This document shows, one piece after another, positions 45,556-49,714 of a stretch of 49,714 nt of DNA. The translations under genes and the position numbers were made by a program. Below the pieces are notes generated by a model that was not told where the DNA came from, made no database searches, and saw only the letters and a program-made list of their open reading frames with translations. Every line of letters begins with the position of its first letter. The stretch's first letter is position 1. The DNA comes from a virus, in IMG/VR virus record IMGVR_UViG_3300033052_000132, positions 1 through 49,714 of that record, one strand, 5' to 3'.

Positions 45556-45800
45556 TACCGGATCGCCTTCCCAATATCGAAAGGATGATCCGCGCCCTTG
45601 GACAGCTTCCCGCCTTCGACCCAGAACATGACCCGCTGGCGGATGCTTCCGTGATGGCCCTCAAGGACCACTCCCCGGTACAGACCCTTGTGCTCGTGCA
45701 GGTCCGTGATGGGGTGGCCGTTGACGGTCTTGTATCCCATGTGCCGGTCCTCGAAAGGGCAGCAGGCGGGGTTGAGGTCGCGATCGTACTCGGTCACCAC
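45555..45800 (-). CDS. hypothetical 81-residue protein
   Basis: A small protein with 'CCPFEDRHMGYKTVNGHPIT' (20 residues) near residue 13, then 'GLYRGVVLEGHHGSIRQRV'. It begins at GTG 45800 with GGGAG upstream; the next codon is another GTG. Overlaps both neighbours. A Cys-Cys pair and His residues could bind metal, but no family is clear. Confidence 0.5.
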   Translation of the reverse strand: MVTEYDRDLNPACCPFEDRHMGYKTVNGHPITDLHEHKGLYRGVVLEGHHGSIRQRVMFWVEGGKLSKGADHPFDIGKAIR

Positions 45801-45970
45801 AGCGGCTCCCGGTTGATCGGGCAGGCCCGGTATGCGCAGGAAAAGCCCTTCTCTGCAGGGTCGACATCATCTCCGCAGGTCTGGCAGCGGATGACGCTAT
45901 CGATCTCAGCCAGCGTCCGGTGATCCGGAAACGGGAAGATCGGCGGGGCGGGGGTGGCGCGCTCGGTCAT
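45794..45970 (-). CDS. small zinc-ribbon-like protein
   Basis: A 58-residue protein. 'RCQTCGDDVDPAEKGFSC' plus 'ACP' gives four or more cysteines in a ribbon-like layout after a proline-rich N-terminus. ATG 45970 overlaps the upstream stop (ATGA). Small zinc proteins of this type are frequent in phage early operons. Function unknown. Confidence 0.55.
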   Translation of the reverse strand: MTERATPAPPIFPFPDHRTLAEIDSVIRCQTCGDDVDPAEKGFSCAYRACPINREPLW

Positions 45971-46272
45971 ACGCGCTCCTTCCAAGGATTGCCCTGCTTG
46001 AAGCGCTGGCGCTCGATCTCCGCACCGTGGATCTCAGTGCCTGGGGCAATTTTGCGGAACATGGATTCCGGCCACCCGCTGTTGGGCTGGCGAGGTTTGC
46101 ACTCGCACAATCCAAGAGGGCGCTCCCCATCAACTTTAGAGTTGGGCCGTCCGACACGCTCGACCGTGTAGACACGAAGGAGCACCAAGCGGGTCGCAAT
46201 TTCGCCGGGATAGGCGGGATGGGTGCGCTTGATGCACAAGGCGAGATCGCCAGGTTGCCAATCATCGCTCAT
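45967..46272 (-). CDS. hypothetical phage protein
   Basis: A 101-residue protein with 'DDWQPGDLALCIKRTHPAYP' (20 residues) at the N-terminus and 'FRKIAPGTEIHGAEIER' near the end. The 'W.PGDLALC' opening and 'FRKI' ending are seen in many alphaproteobacterial phage proteins, probably SH3-like. It starts ATGA over the upstream stop. Function unknown. Confidence 0.6.
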   Translation of the reverse strand: MSDDWQPGDLALCIKRTHPAYPGEIATRLVLLRVYTVERVGRPNSKVDGERPLGLCECKPRQPNSGWPESMFRKIAPGTEIHGAEIERQRFKQGNPWKERV

Positions 46273-46613
46273 GACTTGTTGCTCCACATGGCCTCAGCGC
46301 GCTCGCGATCGGTCATCGGGCGCTGGGCTTCGGGTTGCTTGGGGAAGTGCTTGCACCCGATGTCCTTGCGGGTGTTGCAGCGGGGGCAGGGGTCGCGGTC
46401 GACCCGGGGAAGTTCAGGCCGCTTCGGAATCACTACGTTCCGCGGGACCGGCTTCATCGAACGGCTTTCAGGGTCGCGATAAAGCAGCCCCTCACTGCAA
46501 AGGCAGCGAACAACCGTGTCGTAGTGGCAGGAAGCGGCCCGCTGGGCTTTGCTGATGCTCCCTGTAGCCTTGTAGGTTTCGATGATGATCTGATCGCGGA
46601 GGGCGCTGTTCAC
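46269..46613 (-). CDS. HTH-like protein with C-terminal zinc knuckle
   Basis: A 114-residue protein starting at GTG 46613. The N-terminal helices ('IIETYKATGSISKAQRAAS' then 'HYDTVVRCLCSEGL') look like a helix-turn-helix of the Cro/MarR-like sort. 'CPRCNTRKDIGCKHF' near residue 76 adds a Cys/His metal site. It may be a DNA-binding regulator of the replication region. Confidence 0.6.
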   Translation of the reverse strand: MNSALRDQIIIETYKATGSISKAQRAASCHYDTVVRCLCSEGLLYRDPESRSMKPVPRNVVIPKRPELPRVDRDPCPRCNTRKDIGCKHFPKQPEAQRPMTDRERAEAMWSNKS

Positions 46614-47158
46614 TTTGCACCTCCGAGGATCGGGCGGAGGACTTCATCCGCGACCCACGGGGCTTTGATGCCCTGCAGATCTAAAGCATAATCCAACAGG
46701 CCAAGCGCGTCGGCTTCGTCGTGCGTCTTTGGCTTCCACCCATAATGACGACACCGCTCAATGGCATAATCCTTGAGCGCCTTCGTCTTGGTTCCACGAG
46801 GCATTGAGCCAAGGAAATGGCGGCGCCAAGACTTCATGTTGACGCCCATGCAGATACGAATGTTGTACGCTTCCGCGAAACTCTCGGCGTGCCCCACTAG
46901 CTTCAACTGTACATCGTTGGCGGGGTTAGACGCGCCACCACGTTCCACCTGGGTCAGAGGCTTTTCATAGTAGATCGAGGTGAAGGGCATGACCTGATGC
47001 AGATCAGCCAATACGCGATGCAGCTTCAGGCACGTTCGACCATCAGTGGTGAACTCAGAGCCTAGCTGGATTGCAGCGTATCGCGGCGACTCCCAGCCTT
47101 CTGACCAGACAGCCCAGCCAGTTGAACGCTTTGACAAATCTAGGGCGAGGGTTGTCAT
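46610..47158 (-). CDS. RuvC-like Holliday junction resolvase
   Basis: A 182-residue RNase H-fold nuclease of the RuvC type, which resolves branched DNA during packaging or recombination. Catalytic acids are visible: Asp7 in 'LALDLSKRSTGWAV', Glu65 in 'YYEKPL' and the pair in 'HDEADALGLL' (Asp147/Asp150). It lies in the replication region after a homing-type HNH nuclease gene. The length fits the family (about 175). Confidence 0.85.
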   Translation of the reverse strand: MTTLALDLSKRSTGWAVWSEGWESPRYAAIQLGSEFTTDGRTCLKLHRVLADLHQVMPFTSIYYEKPLTQVERGGASNPANDVQLKLVGHAESFAEAYNIRICMGVNMKSWRRHFLGSMPRGTKTKALKDYAIERCRHYGWKPKTHDEADALGLLDYALDLQGIKAPWVADEVLRPILGGAK

Positions 47159-47694
47159 GCGCGCCGCCCGTGGTTGGGATGGAAATCACTTTCCTTGAGC
47201 GCCGCCTCGCGCGCCGCGATTGCATCGGCCTTCTTCTCGAATATGCCGATGTATTGGCAGCGACCGGGCGACTTAAGCTGAGCGACCCATCTTCCATTCT
47301 GATGGCGAGAGACACCCATGACGCCGCTTGTGTTGCGGATTGAGACACGGAGATTCCGAGAATTTCCTCGGTTATCAGTATTCCGCAGATTGCAGATGCG
47401 GTTGTCTTTGGTGTCACCGTTCACATGGTCGATTACATTGGGCCATTCACCGAAGTGCAGAGCCCATGCTACGCGATGAGCAAGATATTGCTTGTTCGCT
47501 ATTGAACCGACGCGATAACCAACGCCATTGTCCGCAGTGAGTGCTGGGCGTCCTGCGTATCGAGCATTCCAAGTGGAACATGCACGCTTGGTTGCGAACC
47601 ACTCACGCCCTCGGGTTTTCCATGTCAGAATCCCTGTTTCCGGGTCATAGGCGAGCAGGGTTCGAATGTCTTTGATGGGAATTTCGCGGTTCAT
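47155..47694 (-). CDS. HNH homing endonuclease with AP2-type DNA-binding domain
   Basis: A 179-residue protein. 'HRVAWALHFGEWPNVIDHVN' (20 residues) followed by 'GDTKDNRICNLRNTDNRGN' forms the HNH nuclease; 'SGVMGVSRHQNGRWVAQL' and 'FEKKADAIAAREAAL' form an AP2-like domain, a usual pairing in phage homing nucleases. ATG 47694 is preferred over an upstream in-frame start. Stop overlaps the RuvC start. It inserts next to essential genes without disrupting them. Confidence 0.85.
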   Translation of the reverse strand: MNREIPIKDIRTLLAYDPETGILTWKTRGREWFATKRACSTWNARYAGRPALTADNGVGYRVGSIANKQYLAHRVAWALHFGEWPNVIDHVNGDTKDNRICNLRNTDNRGNSRNLRVSIRNTSGVMGVSRHQNGRWVAQLKSPGRCQYIGIFEKKADAIAAREAALKESDFHPNHGRRA

Positions 47695-47744
47695 AACGGC
47701 TCCGCAAGGCCGGGTGGCGAGGGGCACCTCACCACCCGTAACCT

Positions 47745-48212
47745 TCAGTTCAACTTCAGATCGGTCGGAGTCTCGCCAGCAGCGTTGGCAAGATTGGCAT
47801 CATCAAAGTCGTCGCCGACCGTCACCAACTTCGGACGTTCGCGCGCTCCTGCCTGGACGATCGGATCATTTGCCGATCCACCTTCTGCCAAGGAAACCAG
47901 ATCGAGCGGTCGGCGATAGTTGCGATACTCAAGGCCAAGATGCAGGGCCGTCAGGACGTGATCGCGCTTGGCATCTTCCATGCCGTCGAGACGGCTGATG
48001 AAGTCCAGCACATCACGAGGATAGTTGCAGTCGTCTTTGATCCGCTTGTAAGGGTCGGAGAGGTCGCCGCGCTTCTCCGCGATGAATGCCAGTCGCGGCT
48101 TGATCTCGCTATCAAGGATCTTAAAAGCCGCTGCCGCATCTGGCTTTTTGTAGATGCCGCCAACGCCTTCTTCGTCTTTTTCGGCCTTAGGGGCCGCTTT
48201 TCCTCGGGCCAT
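47745..48212 (-). CDS. hypothetical replication-region protein
   Basis: A 155-residue protein with an N-terminal Lys/Ala-rich tail, then helices with 'SDPYKRIKDDCNYPRDVLDF' (20 residues) and 'RLDGMEDAKRDHVLTAL', and an acidic C-terminus. The helical centre is reminiscent of small DNA-associated phage proteins (GapR-like in general shape), but the likeness is weak. Function unknown. Confidence 0.5.
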   Translation of the reverse strand: MARGKAAPKAEKDEEGVGGIYKKPDAAAAFKILDSEIKPRLAFIAEKRGDLSDPYKRIKDDCNYPRDVLDFISRLDGMEDAKRDHVLTALHLGLEYRNYRRPLDLVSLAEGGSANDPIVQAGARERPKLVTVGDDFDDANLANAAGETPTDLKLN

Positions 48213-48359
48213 AACGCCCTCCTGTTGCTTGGTTGAAAATTGAGGCGGGGAGCGCTTAACGCCGGCCGTTTGGTGTGGGGTCGATGAGGATACCCCCGGC
48301 TCCAGTCGGCGCCTGCTCAGGAGCCAGTGAATCCTGAGCGCCCCTCTTTCGCGGCCGCC

Positions 48360-48785
48360 TTATCCCGCGCTGGAAACTGCCTGAGCCGCCTTGCTGCTGC
48401 GGATGCTGGCAACCACTTCCTCACGGGGACGGAGAGGGGCTGCCTTGAGTGCCGAGAAGGTCTTGACCGTAGCCTCAGCCTTCACTGCGGCCTTGGTTTC
48501 GTTCGCAGCCCGGTTCTTCTCATGAGCCTTGCGGAGAGCGCGGTTGCGCTGGTCGTGGACCTTGGTGACGATCTCATTCAATTCGTCGCGCTGGCGGATA
48601 AGCTGAGCGTTCTCGACGCTGATCTTGTGCAGCATCTCCTGCAGGTCGGAGACGTGTTCGCGGGCCTGACGCCGACCCATCTGCGCCTCATCCCGCTCAT
48701 TGATCAGCGAGCGCAGTTTGAACGCGAGTGCCACAGAGGCGGGAGCAAGAATCCCGGTCGTTGCTACAAAGAAGTCCATTGCCAT
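48360..48785 (-). CDS. membrane-anchored coiled-coil protein
   Basis: A 141-residue protein with one N-terminal membrane segment ('FVATTGILAPASVALAFKL', 19 residues) and a long coiled coil ('HVSDLQEMLHKISVENAQLI', 20 residues, then 'RQRDELNEIVTKVHDQRNRA'). The C-terminus is basic and Ala-rich. GGGAGA lies before ATG 48785; an upstream in-frame extension is low complexity and rejected. It might organise phage replication at the membrane. No family recognised. Confidence 0.6.
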   Translation of the reverse strand: MAMDFFVATTGILAPASVALAFKLRSLINERDEAQMGRRQAREHVSDLQEMLHKISVENAQLIRQRDELNEIVTKVHDQRNRALRKAHEKNRAANETKAAVKAEATVKTFSALKAAPLRPREEVVASIRSSKAAQAVSSAG

Positions 48786-48798
48786 TGCACGTCTCCCT

Positions 48799-49251
48799 TC
48801 AGTTTTGCGCCCGAAGCGGCGCGAATGCGCGGTCAAGTTCGTCTTCCTCAACCGGGGCAAATTCGGTCCCGCAGGGGCTCTCACGGCGGCGGGCCTTGGT
48901 CGCGATGGCGACGTAGTTGATCGCGTGCTCGACCATCTTTTCGTGGTCGACCTTCGCAGGATCATGGGCCGCGAAGCTGGTCGGGGTCAGCCAAGCGGTA
49001 ATGAAGTCCGGTCCAAGGAAGGACATCAGCGAGTGAAGCGCGCCGCTGCTGAGAGGGCGCCAGTCCGTGTTATCCGGGCCAGCCATCGCGCATTCGATCA
49101 CGCGATCCTTCACACCCGATCCATTGGATGCCTCTTTCACCGAGTAGCGCTTGCCACGGCCAATGAAGAGGCGAAGCGCGCGGGCTTCCGCCTCGCCCGC
49201 TAAGGTGCGGGAAATGATGAGAGAATTATCCGCAGATGGATTGCTCGCCAT
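48799..49251 (-). CDS. hypothetical protein
   Basis: A 150-residue protein. 'SGALHSLMSFLGPDFITAWL' (20 residues) sits in the middle, and 'DHEKMVEHAINYVAIATKARR' spans two helices. Not recognised. It heads the visible leftward replication chain after a hairpin-containing gap. Confidence 0.5.
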   Translation of the reverse strand: MASNPSADNSLIISRTLAGEAEARALRLFIGRGKRYSVKEASNGSGVKDRVIECAMAGPDNTDWRPLSSGALHSLMSFLGPDFITAWLTPTSFAAHDPAKVDHEKMVEHAINYVAIATKARRRESPCGTEFAPVEEDELDRAFAPLRAQN

Positions 49252-49307
49252 GACTTATACGGGCCTCATGTCAGAAAGGAGGTTCGAAACGTTGACTTGG
49301 GGAAAGG

Positions 49308-49337
49308 CCCCCGGCTCTTTTGGGGAGATGCCGGGGG
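49308..49337. terminator. hairpin between the HNH gene and the next leftward gene
   Basis: CCCCCGGC (49308-49315) and GCCGGGGG (49330-49337) pair around a 14-base loop. On the minus strand CCTTTCCCC follows, so it is only a moderate terminator for the HNH gene upstream. Confidence 0.5.
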
Positions 49338-49375
49338 AAGTGACCCGCACAGCGGGCAGGGGAAATCAGGGAAAG

Positions 49376-49714
49376 TTAGGGCGACCGTTCACGCGCAATG
49401 CGGAGGTCACCAGCAGTCCTGAGATTGCAGATCCCGATGGTCGCGAAGTTGAGAACCGCGCGACCGTGGCCATCGCCATTCAACTCAGACAGCATCTCAA
49501 TCAGGTTCTCGGTGGATTCGACCCGCTTGGCCAAATACTGCGACAACACCAAATGCACTGCGGCGTGGTGGGTCGGACAAAGCCACACGTACTTGTGGCA
49601 AGGGGTAGCAAAGCCGTTTTCGTACTGAGCCGCCAAGGGCGTGATATGGTGCGCCTGTGTAAGAGCCTTAAACTTACCACAAACGATGCAAGCCAGTCGC
49701 GCGCCGGGAATGAA
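49376..49714 (-). CDS. HNH endonuclease, 5' end beyond the window
   Basis: The frame is open to the window edge and encodes 112 visible residues. 'CIVCGKFKALTQAHHITPLA' (20 residues) and 'CPTHHAAVHLVLSQ' are the paired Cys and His-His/His motifs of an HNH nuclease with a structural zinc. An internal TTG start at 49636 would remove the first Cys pair and the HH, so the true start must be further upstream. In lambda-like phages HNH nucleases near the terminase assist DNA packaging, but this one is over 6 kb from it; a homing role is equally possible. Confidence 0.75.
   Translation of the reverse strand, partial: FIPGARLACIVCGKFKALTQAHHITPLAAQYENGFATPCHKYVWLCPTHHAAVHLVLSQYLAKRVESTENLIEMLSELNGDGHGRAVLNFATIGICNLRTAGDLRIARERSP

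Noticed and set aside
1-49714. CRISPR arrays, insertion sequences or rRNA genes
   Set aside because: I scanned for regular repeats, transposase motifs and rRNA-like stretches and saw none.

Overview
The window is about 800 bases of bacterial chromosome followed by roughly 49 kb of one temperate, lambda-like siphovirus genome. The prophage continues past the right edge. The host is most likely an alphaproteobacterium of the Sphingomonadaceae type: high GC, an exported protein with two PRC-barrel-like repeats at the left edge, and many phage genes of the kind common in sphingomonad prophages. The exact genus cannot be read from this sequence alone. The junction is a 46-base piece of tRNA-Pro(CGG), running from the CCA end to the anticodon loop (794-839, minus strand), next to its old terminator. 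This is what remains when a phage integrates into the 3' half of a tRNA gene. No integrase or CI-type repressor gene is visible, so these probably lie beyond position 49714.

Layout. (1) 1006-5181, rightward: a tight chain of small early or accessory genes whose starts and stops overlap. They include a DUF2493/SLOG protein, a Lar-type zinc protein, and an overlapping pair made of a tRNA-guanine-transglycosylase/DpdA-like protein and a QueD-like protein, which suggests 7-deazaguanine chemistry on DNA. The chain ends at a terminator at 5268-5297. (2) 5621-12193, rightward: about twenty mostly unrecognised small genes, a coiled-coil protein and a minimal ATP-dependent DNA ligase. The spacers carry recurring short motifs and hairpins, and rare-cutter palindromes are unusually dense between 6 and 9.6 kb. 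(3) 12573-49714, leftward except for two genes: tail genes, the lysis cassette, tail tip, tape measure, head and terminase genes in lambda order (Nu1, A, W, B, C, Nu3, D, E, FI, FII, tail terminator, V, G/GT, H). Upstream of these are replication and recombination genes (DUF1376 protein, RuvC-like resolvase, small zinc proteins) and two HNH nucleases.

Four additions interrupt the lambda-like plan. A fibre-like cassette with a 1119-residue, internally duplicated protein sits between terminase and gpW and has its own terminator. A GIY-YIG homing endonuclease lies between the tail tube and tail chaperone genes. A P22-immI-like module, with a P22_AR antirepressor, a divergent ribbon-helix-helix protein and a leader that can form competing hairpins, lies between the tail chaperone and tape measure genes. 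An M15 peptidase domain is built into the tape measure protein.

The tail chaperone gene carries a clear programmed -1 frameshift signal (GGGAAAC, minus strand 27067-27061). It gives a G-type protein of 255 residues and a GT-type protein of 312 residues whose stop overlaps the next start. The Rz1 spanin subunit is encoded entirely inside Rz in another frame.
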